Shown here: positions 1-9,227 of the stretch, piece after piece | How positions within the stretch are numbered: the stretch's first letter is position 1 | Layout of the letters: the number at the start of each line of letters is the position of its first letter | Assembly: GCA_965213935.1 (NCBI GenBank) | Contig: CBDCAO010000012.1 | Coordinates: forward strand, 1 to 64,000 | Source: Bin52 sp965213935 | GTDB taxonomy: Bacteria; Pseudomonadota; Alphaproteobacteria; Thalassobaculales; Thalassobaculaceae | Reading direction: 5' to 3' | DNA: 64,000 bases | The notes under the pieces: generated by a model | What the model saw: only the letters and a program-made list of their open reading frames with translations | Told to the model about the DNA's origin: nothing | Databases searched by the model: none | Program-made: the position numbers and the translations under genes

Positions 1-619
1 TACTACGATACCCGCATCCAGGGTGACGGCCTTGTCGACATCCAGTCGCACATGGCCGACCAGGCCCAGTGGATCATCGGTGACGGTGACGGTCTGGTGT
101 TCGATCGCGACTACGCGATCGAGAGCGCACGGCGCTGGAGCACACCGGTACCGTTGGAACTCTTCCGCGCCAGTACCGGGCTCGACGCCTTCCCGCCGGA
201 CCTCCTGCCATGCATCGGGGACGGGGTGCTGCAGTTCGCCTGCAATGGCGAGATCCGCTACCGGCTGCGGGGCGTGCCGGTACGCCAGCGTGCCGAGTGG
301 GGCCAGCGCGAGCCGGACGGAGGCGGCGACGCTCACCGCACGACAGTCAGGGGCAGCAAGGCGACACTCATTGCCCGGCGCGGGCCCGAGACCGGCTTTC
401 GGGGCGAGTTGCACCTCTCGCCACGCACTCCGGGACCGGGCTTCACGCGCCACCTCGCCGCATGGCTCTCCGCCCGGGAAACCGGGACGCCACCAGCTCG
501 AGGCGGGTGCATGGCCGCGGGTTCACGCCGCGCGCATCCGCGCGCGCTACACCCTGCTTGCACGGGCGCGCGAACACTGCACCGACGACGGGACCGGGCA
601 GTCACGGCAACCGGCATGA
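1..619 (+). pseudogene. 3' part of a Gfo/Idh/MocA-type putative oxidoreductase, probably frameshifted
   Basis: The window opens inside a reading frame whose first residues (YYDTRIQGDGLVDIQSHM, then DQAQW) resemble the 'putative oxidoreductase C-terminal domain' attached to NAD-binding Gfo/Idh/MocA proteins. That similarity is from memory of the family. Frame 1 reads well to about base 417 (ATLIARRGPE, then GELHLS). After that the plausible continuation moves between frames: SGTGLHA in frame 3, HLAAWLSAR in frame 1, and PGRHQLEAG followed by ARYTLL in frame 2, ending at the stop at 617-619. This pattern suggests two or more small indels, so the gene is either decaying or misassembled. The 5' end lies outside the window. 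Bases 620-748 after it hold no recognised gene. Confidence 0.45.
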
Positions 620-748
620 GCCCGCGAGTGACGGGAAGAAGACATGTCATGGCAATCGCCCGGGAACAGGCGAACTCCGCCAGGTCCGATTGCACCCGAA
701 TTGCCGTGCAGATAGGCTGACCCTGGCTTCATGTCTGGAGATGTCGGA

Positions 749-2374
749 GTGACTGAAAACCCCTTCGAGACCAGTCTTGACAGGAACGCGGCCAACCATG
801 TTCCGCTCACCCCGCTGTCCTTCCTCGAGCGGACCGCCGCGGTGTTCCCGACCCGGACCTCGGTGATCCATGGCGCCCGGCGCTGGACCTGGGCGCAGAC
901 CGCTCAGCGCTGCCGCAGCCTGGCGTCGGCGCTTGCGAACCACGGCATCGGCGCCGGAGATACCGTGTCGGTCATGCTGCCCAACGTGCCGTCGGCCTTC
1001 GAGGCAACCTTCGGCGTGCCGATGACCGGGGCGATCCTCAACGCCCTCAATACCCGGCTCGACGCGGCGACCATCGCCTTCATCCTGGACCACGGCGGTG
1101 CCAGGGCCCTGATCACCGACACCGAGTACGCACCGGTGATCCGCGAGGCGCTTGCACAGCTCGGACGCGAGATCCTGGTCGTCGACTACGATGATCCGGA
1201 AGGCCCCGGCGGCGACCGGCTCGGGACCATGAACTACGAGGAATTCCTGGCATCGGCGGACCCCGGCTACGTGCCGCGGCCGGTCGCCGACGAGTGGGAG
1301 TCGCTGGCGCTGAACTACACCTCGGGCACCACGGGGAACCCGAAGGGCGTGGTCTATCATCATCGCGGGGCCTACCTGAATGCTCTGGCCAACATCCTGA
1401 CCTGGGGGATGAAGAAACACCCGGTCTACCTGTGGACCCTGCCGATGTTCCACTGCAACGGCTGGTGCTTCCCGTGGACCGTGACCTCGCTTGGCGGCAC
1501 CCACGTCTGCCTGCGCCGGGTCGAGGCCGGGGCGATCTATTCGGCAATCGCCGAGTACAGGGTCACCCACATGTGCGGGGCGCCGGTGGTGATGACCATG
1601 CTGCTGAATGCGCCGGCCTCGGAGGTGCGCACCTTCGATCACGAACTGGCGATGATGACTGCCGGAGCCGCGCCGCCGGCGGCGGTGATCGAGGGTATGG
1701 AGCAGCGCGGCGTGTCCATCACCCATGTCTACGGGCTGACGGAGGTCTACGGTCCGGTCACGGTGTGCGAATGGCACGATGAGTGGAACGACCTGCCGAT
1801 GGCGGAACAGGCCAGGCTCAAGGCGCGGCAGGGTGTCCGCTATCCGGTGCTCGAAGGCCTGATGGTGGCGGACCCGGAAACCCTGGAGCCGGTTCCGTCC
1901 GACGGCGAGACCATGGGCGAGATCTTCATGCGCGGCAACGTGGTGATGAAGGGATACCTCAGGAACCCGTCGGCCACCGAGGAGGCGTTCCGCGGCGGCT
2001 GGTTCCACACCGGCGATCTCGCGGTGATGCACCCGTCCGGCTACATCGAGGTCCGGGATCGCTCGAAGGACATCATCATTTCCGGTGGCGAAAACATCAG
2101 CACCATCGAGGTCGAGGACGTGCTGTTTCGCCACCCGGCGGTTCTGGAGGCCGCCGTGGTGGCCCGGCCCGACCCGAAGTGGGGCGAGACTCCCTGCGCG
2201 TTCGTGACCCTCAAACCCGACATGGCGGCGAGCGAGGACGACATCATCCGCCACTGCCGCGCGGGACTTGCGGGGTTCAAGGTACCGCGAACGGTGGTGT
2301 TCGGTCCGCTGCCGAAGACGTCGACCGGCAAGGTGCAGAAGTTCGCCCTGCGTGACCGGGCGCGGACGCTGTAG
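749..2374 (+). CDS. acyl-CoA synthetase (AMP-forming, ANL superfamily)
   Basis: Activates a carboxylic acid to its CoA thioester through an acyl-adenylate in the cytoplasm. The ANL signatures are all present and in order: the P-loop-like A3 motif YTSGTTGNPKG near residue 190, YGLTEVYG near 330, GWFHTGDLAV near 420, SKDIIISGGENIS near 445, and the catalytic lysine in TSTGKVQK close to the C-terminus. At about 541 residues it has the length of medium/long-chain fatty-acyl-CoA ligases of the AlkK/FadD3-like type. I prefer the GTG at 749 because GGAG lies 8 bases upstream; an in-frame ATG at 731 would add six residues but has no clear ribosome site. It converges on the downstream hydrolase gene with a 3-base gap. 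The substrate cannot be read from the sequence; aromatic or branched acids are possible given the neighbours. Confidence 0.9.
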   Translation: MTENPFETSLDRNAANHVPLTPLSFLERTAAVFPTRTSVIHGARRWTWAQTAQRCRSLASALANHGIGAGDTVSVMLPNVPSAFEATFGVPMTGAILNALNTRLDAATIAFILDHGGARALITDTEYAPVIREALAQLGREILVVDYDDPEGPGGDRLGTMNYEEFLASADPGYVPRPVADEWESLALNYTSGTTGNPKGVVYHHRGAYLNALANILTWGMKKHPVYLWTLPMFHCNGWCFPWTVTSLGGTHVCLRRVEAGAIYSAIAEYRVTHMCGAPVVMTMLLNAPASEVRTFDHELAMMTAGAAPPAAVIEGMEQRGVSITHVYGLTEVYGPVTVCEWHDEWNDLPMAEQARLKARQGVRYPVLEGLMVADPETLEPVPSDGETMGEIFMRGNVVMKGYLRNPSATEEAFRGGWFHTGDLAVMHPSGYIEVRDRSKDIIISGGENISTIEVEDVLFRHPAVLEAAVVARPDPKWGETPCAFVTLKPDMAASEDDIIRHCRAGLAGFKVPRTVVFGPLPKTSTGKVQKFALRDRARTL

Positions 2375-2377
2375 CCC

Positions 2378-3556
2378 CTACAGCAGTCCCCGTTCCGCCA
2401 GGTTGCGCATCAGCGCGCCGGTGCCGAAGGTCCATGGCGCGATCGCCTCGCTGTGGTTCACGCGGTTGACGAGCGCGCCCAGCCGCGGCGTCGAGATCCG
2501 GACCACGTCACCCACCTTGTGGGTAAACCCGCCTCCCGGCGTGTCCCGGTCCTGTGTCGGCGAGAACAGCGTGCCGGTCATCAGGCACACTCCGTCCGGA
2601 TACTGGTGGTGCGCCCCGATGGTCTCGGCCACGAGCGCCAGCGGGTCGCGGCTGATCCGCGACATCGAGCTTGCGCCGTCGAGCACGAACCCGTCCGGAC
2701 CGCTGACCCGCAACGCGAGTTCCGCCGATCGCACGTCGTCGATGCCGTAATCGTCATCGAAAAGCCGGATGAAGGGTCCGATCGCCGCCGAGGCGTTGTT
2801 GTCCTTCGCCTTGCCGAGCAACAGGGCACTGCGTCCCTCGACATCGCGAAGGTTGACGTCGTTACCGAGCGTCGCCCCCACGGTTTCTCCCCGGGCGTTG
2901 ACCACCAGCACGATTTCCGGTTCCGGGTTGTTCCACGAGGATGCGGAGTGAATGCCAATCTCGGCACAGGTGCCGACGGCCGACATCGGCTGCGCCTTGG
3001 TAAAGACCTCGGCGTCGGGACCGATTCCCACCTCCAGGTATTGCGACCACATCCCCCGCTCGATCAGCATGTCCTTGAGCCGCGCCGCCTCGGGAGAACC
3101 AGGGACCACGGCCCCGAGATCGACCCCGATCGCCTGTCGAAGTTCCGAGCGGATTCCGTCTGCCGCCGACGGGTCGCCCTTGGCCCGTTCCTCGATCACC
3201 CGTTCCAGCATGCTCTCCGCGAAGGTGACGCCGCAGGCCTTCACCGCCTGCAGGTCGACCGGAGCGAGCAGGTACGGCGCCGTCGCGCCCGCCGCCGGCA
3301 GGACGGAAACCGCGAGGATGTCGGCGAGGCTGCCGATGTCGTGGCCCCCGGCGCTCCTGACCCCGGCACAGGCCGACGGCCGGTTCATCAGTTCCGAGCA
3401 GGTGGGTGCGAAGCCGGTGATGTCGAAAACGCGGTCGTCGCGGACGGTAACGACCGCCGGGCCGCCCGGCGTGCCGGGAAGCCACGCCCGCCCGACCAGG
3501 ACCGCGCAGTCGCGGTCCTCGGGCAGGATGTCGGCAACGGTCAGGTCAAGCGGCAT
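2378..3556 (-). CDS. fumarylacetoacetate hydrolase family protein (AraD/KdaD-like)
   Basis: A 392-residue member of the FAH superfamily, which hydrolyses C-C bonds in or dehydrates acylpyruvate-type compounds using a divalent metal. Visible signatures are the acidic pair in NNPEPEIVLVV (near residue 212), GNDVNLRD, and the segment KDNNASAAIGPFIRLFDDDY, which resembles the 2-keto-3-deoxy-arabinonate dehydratase branch. The C-terminal GTLFSPTQDRD and GGGFTHKVGDVV are also typical. It is the last gene of a reverse-strand block, 6 bases after a second FAH-family gene, so the two are probably co-transcribed and act in one catabolic route. The exact substrate is unknown; sugar-acid dehydratase and aromatic meta-cleavage roles are both possible. 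Confidence 0.82.
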   Translation of the reverse strand: MPLDLTVADILPEDRDCAVLVGRAWLPGTPGGPAVVTVRDDRVFDITGFAPTCSELMNRPSACAGVRSAGGHDIGSLADILAVSVLPAAGATAPYLLAPVDLQAVKACGVTFAESMLERVIEERAKGDPSAADGIRSELRQAIGVDLGAVVPGSPEAARLKDMLIERGMWSQYLEVGIGPDAEVFTKAQPMSAVGTCAEIGIHSASSWNNPEPEIVLVVNARGETVGATLGNDVNLRDVEGRSALLLGKAKDNNASAAIGPFIRLFDDDYGIDDVRSAELALRVSGPDGFVLDGASSMSRISRDPLALVAETIGAHHQYPDGVCLMTGTLFSPTQDRDTPGGGFTHKVGDVVRISTPRLGALVNRVNHSEAIAPWTFGTGALMRNLAERGLL

Positions 3557-3562
3557 CGCCGA

Positions 3563-4408
3563 TCAGTCGGCCACACATTTCTGGCGCTGTTCGCCGAGCC
3601 CCTCGATGGTGAGGTGCATCTCGTCACCGGGTTTCAGGAACACCGGTTCCGGCTTGATCCCGAGGCCGACACCCGGGGGCGTTCCGGTCGAGATCACGTC
3701 GCCCGGATGCAGGGTGAAGAACTGCGAGAGATAGTGCACAACGTGCCGGACACCGAAGATCATGGTGCTGGTGTTGCCGTCCTGGAACCGCGTGCCGTTG
3801 ACGTCGAGCGTCATCTTCAGGTTCTGCGGATCCGGAATCTCGTCCGCGGTCACCAGCCACGGCCCGGTGGGGCCGAAGGTGTCGCAGCTCTTGCCCTTGG
3901 TCCACTGCCCGGCCCGCTCGGCCTGGAATTCCCGCTCGGAGACATCATTGCAGATGCAGTAGCCGGCCACGTGGTCAAGGGCGTCGGCCTCGGAAACGTA
4001 CTTCGCCTCGGTACCGATGACCACGCCGAGCTCGACCTCCCAGTCGGTCTTGACCGACCCGCGCGGGATGCGAACGTCGTCGTTCGGGCCGCTGATCGCG
4101 GAATTCGCCTTCATGAAGATGATCGGCTCGGGCGGTGGCTTGGCACCGGTCTCGGCGGCATGGTCGGAATAGTTGAGCCCGATGCAGACCAGCTTGCCAA
4201 TGTTGCCGACGCAGGGTCCGAGGCGGGTCGAAGCCGAGACTGCTGGAAGAGTGCCCGCATCGAGCGCCCTGAGCATGTCGATGCTTGCGGGACCCAGGGT
4301 CTGCGGAACGATATCGTCGATCACGCCCGAGAGATCGCGGATCACGCCATCCCCGTCGAGCAGCCCGGGTTTCTCTTCGCCCGCCGGTCCGTGGCGCAGC
4401 AGTTTCAT
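3563..4408 (-). CDS. fumarylacetoacetate hydrolase family protein (2-hydroxyhepta-2,4-diene-1,7-dioate isomerase/ureidoglycolate lyase-like)
   Basis: A 281-residue single-domain FAH protein. It has the core sequence CIGLNYSDHAAETGA followed by PIIFMKANSAISGPND (near residues 75-110), the metal-binding DWEVELGVVIG (near 122), and the C-terminal GDVISTGTPPGVGLG (near 235). All are hallmarks of the HpcE/ureidoglycolate lyase-like branch. The family cleaves or isomerises acylpyruvates with Mg2+ or Mn2+ in the cytoplasm. It is the upstream partner of the AraD-like FAH gene, 6 bases away. An acyl-CoA ligase converges from the other side, and a TTT-type carboxylate uptake system lies 1.7 kb upstream. 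Together these suggest a carboxylic acid degradation block, but the compound is not determined. Confidence 0.85.
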   Translation of the reverse strand: MKLLRHGPAGEEKPGLLDGDGVIRDLSGVIDDIVPQTLGPASIDMLRALDAGTLPAVSASTRLGPCVGNIGKLVCIGLNYSDHAAETGAKPPPEPIIFMKANSAISGPNDDVRIPRGSVKTDWEVELGVVIGTEAKYVSEADALDHVAGYCICNDVSEREFQAERAGQWTKGKSCDTFGPTGPWLVTADEIPDPQNLKMTLDVNGTRFQDGNTSTMIFGVRHVVHYLSQFFTLHPGDVISTGTPPGVGLGIKPEPVFLKPGDEMHLTIEGLGEQRQKCVAD

Positions 4409-4509
4409 CCCCTATCCCTCCCGTTCGACGTCCGGCCGGCATCACCGGCCCGGACCTGTTTCTGTGTGAGTGCGAATGCGCCGGAGCATCCGTCCGGCAC
4501 CGGACCCTG

Positions 4510-4998
4510 TCAAGCGGACGGACCGTCGCCGCCCGCCCCCTGTGCGCCGTCGATCCGGGGACCGAAACTGCGCGGCGGCGTTCCCGGATAGAGCGAGAAG
4601 TGGGTGTGGATGCACGACCAGGCCGCGCCGGGACCAGGCCGCGACAGGATTGCGGTGGTGCGCCCGGGCCGGTGGAAACTGCCGCCATCCTCATGGTAGC
4701 CCACCGAGGTCCAGGTGGCGGCAAGGAACGCAAGCAGGCGGTCCGGAGAAAAGCCGACGTGCATGGCGTCGAAGTCCCAGGCGAACCGGTCAATCCTGCC
4801 CCAGACATTGCGCCACTGGCCCTGTTCCAGCGCGTCGAGCCCGCTCACCACGTCCCGGTGGGTCCCGAAGGAAATCACCTGCTCGTCGAACAGCACCCGC
4901 GCCGCCTCGTAATCGGCGGCTCGCACACAGGGTTGCCAGCGTGCGAGCCAGTCCTTGACCGATTGCACGTCGTCCGCGTCGCCCCCTGACACCGCCAC
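4510..4998 (-). CDS. small SnoaL/NTF2-like domain protein
   Basis: About 162 residues with the pattern of a cone-shaped NTF2-like fold: an amphipathic first helix (VKDWLARWQPCVRAADYEA), then VISFGTHRDVVSGLDAL, WGRIDRFAWDFDAMHVG and WSCIHTHFSLYPG. Such domains serve as small isomerases, hydrolases or ligand-binding proteins; no catalytic dyad can be assigned here. The GTG at 4998 lies just after the stop of the upstream gene (5000), with GGAG in that gene's last codons acting as ribosome site, so the two are translationally coupled. A second GTG six bases later is an alternative. The 101 bases between its end and the next gene hold nothing I recognise. Confidence 0.7.
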   Translation of the reverse strand: MAVSGGDADDVQSVKDWLARWQPCVRAADYEAARVLFDEQVISFGTHRDVVSGLDALEQGQWRNVWGRIDRFAWDFDAMHVGFSPDRLLAFLAATWTSVGYHEDGGSFHRPGRTTAILSRPGPGAAWSCIHTHFSLYPGTPPRSFGPRIDGAQGAGGDGPSA

Positions 4999-4999
4999 C

Positions 5000-5845
5000 C
5001 TACTCCGCCGCCGCCAGGTCGGCGCCAGCGCGGGGCTGCAGCTCGCGCGCCTTCTCCTCCAGTGCCGGGAGGATGGCGCGAACCAGTTCCGGATCGAGAT
5101 CCCGGGCAATGTCGGGATAGCCGGATGCCTCGATCATGGCGCCGAGCTTGCCCGCCTTCAGCACGTCGAGCGTCCACTCCAGCGTATCCGGAACCACGGT
5201 CTTGTCCCAGTAGTAGCGAAGGTTCTTGTTGCGCGGACCGTAGTGGTAGTGCGGCTCGAGCCGGAAGCAGTCGAAGGCGATGATCTCGGTTTCCTCGGCA
5301 TATTCGTGCTCCGGCCCGCCACAGACATCGGACAGGACGTGGATCGCGAGACCGCCATCCTGGCCCAGCACCCGTTTCTCGAGCCCGAAACGGATGTTTC
5401 CGGCCTCGATGATGTGGTCACCCCTGTTGTGCTTGACCAGCCTGATCGCGCTGCGGAACAGGTGCCGTGCCACCCGCTCGACCTCGTCGGCCGCCCCCGC
5501 CATCACCGCGCTGTCAAGCGAGGCCGCGATTCCGGGATAGCCGGCCGCCGCCAGCATCTCGGGCAGGCGCTCGCGAATCTGCCGTGCCGACCAGCCGATC
5601 GGGTTTCCGTCGGTCACCGGATCGATCTGGCAGATCCGGGCCTTGCCCTCCGGCGCATAGGTATAACTGCGTTCGGCATGCATGCAGGTGAACTGCAGCA
5701 GGCTGGTCTCGCGCCCGTCCACATCCCCGCGCACCTCGATGAGGACACCCTGGTCGGCATGGTGATCGATGTTGGCATCCCACTGCTCGTGCCAGACGGC
5801 AAGAAACACCGCTCCCGCCTCGATCCTGTTGTAGTTGGAACGCAT
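5000..5845 (-). CDS. uncharacterised conserved protein
   Basis: A 281-residue cytoplasmic protein with no signal peptide or membrane segment. I do not recognise the family. Visible traits are an N-terminal segment rich in His and Asp (VWHEQWDANIDHHADQG), a middle segment KHNRGDHIIEAGNIRFGLEK and FDCFRLEPHYHYGPRNKN, whose His/Asp/Glu residues could bind a metal, and a C-terminal PGYPDIARDLDPE-like repeat of an earlier AAGYPGIAASLDS. The two matching 'GYP-I-A-x-LD' segments suggest an internal duplication. It is the first gene of the reverse-strand block with the NTF2-like and FAH genes, so a role in the same catabolic pathway is a reasonable inference. A dioxygenase- or cupin-like activity is possible but not shown. 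Confidence 0.7.
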   Translation of the reverse strand: MRSNYNRIEAGAVFLAVWHEQWDANIDHHADQGVLIEVRGDVDGRETSLLQFTCMHAERSYTYAPEGKARICQIDPVTDGNPIGWSARQIRERLPEMLAAAGYPGIAASLDSAVMAGAADEVERVARHLFRSAIRLVKHNRGDHIIEAGNIRFGLEKRVLGQDGGLAIHVLSDVCGGPEHEYAEETEIIAFDCFRLEPHYHYGPRNKNLRYYWDKTVVPDTLEWTLDVLKAGKLGAMIEASGYPDIARDLDPELVRAILPALEEKARELQPRAGADLAAAE

Positions 5846-5948
5846 GTTGGCCTCCCTCGCCCGGTCCGTGACAGCGCGACACGATACCAGCCCGACCGTG
5901 GCGGGAACAGACGCCGGATGCGACGGGGTCGGGACGGTCGTGAAGGAA

Positions 5949-6024
<76 letters not shown>

Positions 6025-6118
6025 ATCGCGCGGCGACGGTAGGCAGCGCGACTCCGTGTCCATTACCGGGCACCCCTGCGCGTGTCAACCGACCCCCGGG
6101 GCGGGCGATCCGTCGTGC

Positions 6119-7612
6119 TCAGGAACGAGCGGCCTTCCGGCGCCGGAACCAGCCGACGATATAGGGCTGCATGATGCCGAGGACCGCAAGCACCAGGAAC
6201 AGCGCCGCCAGCGGCTGCATCCCGATTTCCCACCATGCGCCGTCGAACATCTTGAGCGAGTTCTGCAGGTTGGTCTCGACCATTTCACCGAGGATGAGAC
6301 CGATCGCAACCGGTGCGACCGCGAAGCCGAAACGGCGGAAAAGGTAGCCGATGACACCGAAGACGAGTGCGACGTAGACATCGAGCATCGACTGCGCAAG
6401 CGCGTAGGAACCGAGAACGCTGAATGCGAAGACGACAGGCCACAGGATGTTACGCGGCACCAGGGTGACACGGGCGAACAGCTTGGCCGCGAACAGGCCA
6501 AGGACGAAGAACAGCACGTTGGCGACAAACATGGTGCCGAAGATGGCGTAGACCTTGTCGAGCTGCTCGGTGAACAGGTGCGGGCCCGGACGCAGTCCGT
6601 GCACCATCAGCCCGACGAGGATCACCGCCGTGGTGCCGCTGCCGGGAATGCCCAGGACCAGCGTCGGCACCATTGCGCCGCCGGTTGCCGCGTTGTTGGC
6701 CGTTTCCGCCCCGGCGATGCCCTCGACCGCCCCCTTGCCGAACTCTTCGGGCGTACGCGACCAGCGCTTTGCTTCCGCGTAGCCGATCATCGAGGCCACC
6801 GTGGCGCCTTCTGCCGGCAGGATGCCGATGAACGTCCCGATGCCGCAGGAACGCAGCACCGTGCGCCAGATCTTCCTGTAGTCGGCCATGCTCGGCAGCT
6901 GCACCGCCTTCATCGCGATGTGTTCCATCGCAAGCTTCAGCGTCGTCGATTGCACCAGGAGCTCGCTGATCGCGAACAGGCCCACCAGGACCGGGATGAA
7001 GTTCAGCCCCTCGTAGAGCTCGTAGTTCCCGAACATGAACCGTTCGACACCGGTGCTGGCATCCGCCCCGATGGTGGCGAGCCAGACGCCGAACAGGCCT
7101 CCCATCAGGTTCTTGACCGCCCCGCCCTCCGATATCGAGGCCAGCATCGAGAGGCCGAAGACGGTGAGCGCGAAGTACTCCGGCGGCCGGAACTCGTAGG
7201 CCACCCTGGCCAGCAGCGGAGCGGCGATCGAGAGCACGATCACCGAGAAGATGCCGCCAATGGTACTGGCGACCACTGCAATGCCGAGTGCGCGGCCGGC
7301 CTCGCCGCGCTGAGCGAGCGGGAAGCCGTCGAGGCAGGTCGCTGCAGCCGCGGAGGTTCCCGGGGTATTGATCAGGATGGCGGTAATCGCACCGGCAAAG
7401 GTCGCGGAGACGTAGATGGTGGTCAGCACCGCGATCGCCGGCACCGGGTCCATGGTCAGGGTGAACGGCAGCAGCAGCGCCGCCCCCGTGGTCGCGCCGA
7501 GACCCGGCAGCGCGCCGAGCACCACCCCTCCCACTGTGGTGATCAGGATCAGCCCCATCAGGTAAGGGTCGCTCAGGACGGAGAACATCGAGATCAGCGC
7601 ATCGGCAAGCAT
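6119..7612 (-). CDS. tctA: tripartite tricarboxylate transporter, large permease TctA
   Basis: The 12-TM-class membrane subunit of the TTT family, which takes up di- and tricarboxylates with an ion gradient, delivered by a periplasmic TctC-type protein. About 497 residues, the usual length. Family motifs include GALPGLGATTGAALLLPFT near residue 35, LINTPGTSAAAATCLDG near 80, and the second copy PAEGATVASMIGY and LVLGIPGSGTTAVILVG in the C-terminal half, reflecting the internal repeat of TctA. It starts at ATG 7612 (GTG 7615 is directly upstream), 13 bases after tctB, and ends the tctC-tctB-tctA operon. Confidence 0.95.
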   Translation of the reverse strand: MLADALISMFSVLSDPYLMGLILITTVGGVVLGALPGLGATTGAALLLPFTLTMDPVPAIAVLTTIYVSATFAGAITAILINTPGTSAAAATCLDGFPLAQRGEAGRALGIAVVASTIGGIFSVIVLSIAAPLLARVAYEFRPPEYFALTVFGLSMLASISEGGAVKNLMGGLFGVWLATIGADASTGVERFMFGNYELYEGLNFIPVLVGLFAISELLVQSTTLKLAMEHIAMKAVQLPSMADYRKIWRTVLRSCGIGTFIGILPAEGATVASMIGYAEAKRWSRTPEEFGKGAVEGIAGAETANNAATGGAMVPTLVLGIPGSGTTAVILVGLMVHGLRPGPHLFTEQLDKVYAIFGTMFVANVLFFVLGLFAAKLFARVTLVPRNILWPVVFAFSVLGSYALAQSMLDVYVALVFGVIGYLFRRFGFAVAPVAIGLILGEMVETNLQNSLKMFDGAWWEIGMQPLAALFLVLAVLGIMQPYIVGWFRRRKAARS

Positions 7613-7625
7613 CACCCAGCCCGTT

Positions 7626-8135
7626 CTAACCGTAGTAGATGTTCGTCAGGACCCCTCGCGGGAAACGGACTTCCAGCACGAGATCGAAACTGAAGAAGAT
7701 GGCGCAGGTGGTGATCACCGCGGCCAGTCCCGCGACCCACAGGCGCGTCTCGCCCCACAGCCTGCACATGCAGAAGAGCACGGCCGGCAGGGCCAGCATC
7801 ATGTCGACATGTTCGGCGAGGATGTAGAAGACACCCATCAGCACGACGCTGAACCAGGTGACCTTCGGTTCGAGTTCCAGCCGCTTCGGGGGGGTCCTGG
7901 TGATCTGCAGAATCAGGGCGATGTTGAGCAGCCCCATCACCACCATCAGGAAGATGGGGAATACCCGCGGCTGCATCGAGTCCCCGACGATGATCTCCGG
8001 CACTTCTTCGAAGGTCATGCTCAGGTGGATCACCGCGGCACAGAACACGAAGACCGTGACGGGAAGACCCAGGTCGAACCAGTGAAGCCGGCCGGGCGGC
8101 TGCGCCCGGCCGGTCACGTCATCGGGATTCACCAC
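7626..8135 (-). CDS. tctB: tripartite tricarboxylate transporter, small permease TctB
   Basis: A 169-residue membrane protein with four predicted hydrophobic helices: GLPVTVFVFCAAVIHLSM, VFPIFLMVVMGLLNIALIL, the VTWFSVVLMGVFYILAEHV to MMLALPAVLFCMC region, and VAGLAAVITTCAIFF. The segment EIIVGDSMQPRVFPIFL matches the conserved start of TctB proteins, where a Pro-rich helix entry follows a polar loop. It is the small subunit stabilising TctA in the inner membrane. It starts at a GTG and sits between the binding protein and TctA genes in the normal TTT order. Confidence 0.9.
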   Translation of the reverse strand: MVNPDDVTGRAQPPGRLHWFDLGLPVTVFVFCAAVIHLSMTFEEVPEIIVGDSMQPRVFPIFLMVVMGLLNIALILQITRTPPKRLELEPKVTWFSVVLMGVFYILAEHVDMMLALPAVLFCMCRLWGETRLWVAGLAAVITTCAIFFSFDLVLEVRFPRGVLTNIYYG

Positions 8136-8163
8136 TCCGGATCCGGCGAACCGGTCCGGACCG

Positions 8164-9159
8164 TCACTTCACCAGGCCCATTTCCTTTGCCGCCGGGATC
8201 AGGTCCTGCAGCAGCTGCCTGATCTGGGCACCCCACTCGTCGGAGCCGAGCACCGAGGTGTTGTCCAGACCGGACGTGGTCAGATACGCCTGATAGATGC
8301 TGTGGCCCATGGCCTTCAGCATGCCCTTCTCGAGCACTTCCGCCTTGGCGTCGTCGGCACCGGCGTGGGTGACGAACCCGCGCACCGTGGCGAAGACGAC
8401 GTCGACACCCATCTCACGGGCGGTCTTGACGTCGGGGATCGGCTTCATCCGCTCGGTGTGCAGGACCACCATCGGGCAGATGTCGCCCGCCTCGATCTGG
8501 GCGGATGCCTCGGAAAGATTGAGCACGCCGACATCGATCGAGCCGGCGACCAGCTGGGTGGCGAGTTCCCCGCCGCCCTTGAACGGAACGATTGTCGGCT
8601 GCACCGCGCCGGCCCGCTTGGCGAAGACGAAGGCGGTGATGTGGTCAAGACCACCGATGTTCGTGGTCCCGAACTTGAGCTTGGTCTCGCGCACGCCGGC
8701 CAGGAACTCGTCGGAGCTCTTGTAGGGCGAGGTCTTGCAGTTGACCATCAGGACCTGCGGGTCGTTGGTGCCGCGTGCAATCGGTCGCATGTCCTCGACC
8801 TTCAGATCCGACTTGCCAAGCGCCATGGTGAGCGCGTGACCGTTGGTGAAGGTCATGATCGTGTAGCCGTCGGCGGGCCGGCTCTGAAAGTACGACATCG
8901 CGAGCGCACCGTTGCCGCCGCGCTTGTTGACCACCACCATGTCGGTCTTCAGCGTGCGCCGCGCGCGCAGCATCATCATGCGCGAGTTCACGTCGGTGCC
9001 ACCGCCGGCACCGGCGTGGGTCACGACCTCGATGGTCTTGGACGGGTAGTCGTCGGCGACAGCATGGTTCGCCGCCAGCCCCAGGGCGGCAACGGCCAGC
9101 GCCGAAACCCCGGCCATGACCAGGCGGCCGGTTGTTCGGCCAGTCTTCCGTTCTTGCAT
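8164..9159 (-). CDS. tctC: tripartite tricarboxylate transporter substrate-binding protein (Bug family)
   Basis: A periplasmic solute receptor of the TTT system. The 331-residue precursor has a Sec signal (GRLVMAGVSALAVAALGLAA, cleavage around AVA-DDYP). The mature protein begins with the Bug-type YPSKTIEVVTHAGAGGGTD loop, followed by RGGNGALAMSYF, the carboxylate-binding region of the family. Later motifs FGTTNIGGLDHI and PFKGGGELATQLVAGSIDVGVL are also typical. AGAGAGGA precedes the ATG. Bug proteins bind carboxylates or amino acids; the ligand is not readable. A strong hairpin lies in the 5' leader. Confidence 0.93.
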   Translation of the reverse strand: MQERKTGRTTGRLVMAGVSALAVAALGLAANHAVADDYPSKTIEVVTHAGAGGGTDVNSRMMMLRARRTLKTDMVVVNKRGGNGALAMSYFQSRPADGYTIMTFTNGHALTMALGKSDLKVEDMRPIARGTNDPQVLMVNCKTSPYKSSDEFLAGVRETKLKFGTTNIGGLDHITAFVFAKRAGAVQPTIVPFKGGGELATQLVAGSIDVGVLNLSEASAQIEAGDICPMVVLHTERMKPIPDVKTAREMGVDVVFATVRGFVTHAGADDAKAEVLEKGMLKAMGHSIYQAYLTTSGLDNTSVLGSDEWGAQIRQLLQDLIPAAKEMGLVK

Positions 9160-9199
9160 GTCAGTCCTCTCTGTTCACGTTGTCACCGCCGCAGCGGCT

Positions 9200-9227
9200 C
9201 CGGCCGGACGCAAGGGCGTCCGGCCGG
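9200..9227. terminator. perfect 11-bp GC hairpin between tctC and pmbA
   Basis: CCGGCCGGACG, a six-base loop CAAGGG, then CGTCCGGCCGG. It lies in the leader of the reverse-strand tct operon and upstream of the forward pmbA gene, without a T tract on either side. It could be a leader hairpin or an attenuator-like element. A classical intrinsic terminator is less likely. Confidence 0.4.

Noticed and set aside
647..2254. Long minus-strand frame opposite the acyl-CoA ligase
   Set aside because: Low-complexity composition rich in Arg, His and Gly, and the plus strand has full ANL motifs.
2453..4591. Long plus-strand frame opposite the two FAH-family genes
   Set aside because: Antisense shadow; both FAH proteins have intact signatures.
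6056..7693. Long plus-strand frame opposite tctA
   Set aside because: Highly polar, His- and Asp-rich translation without motifs; the minus strand is a clear TctA membrane protein.
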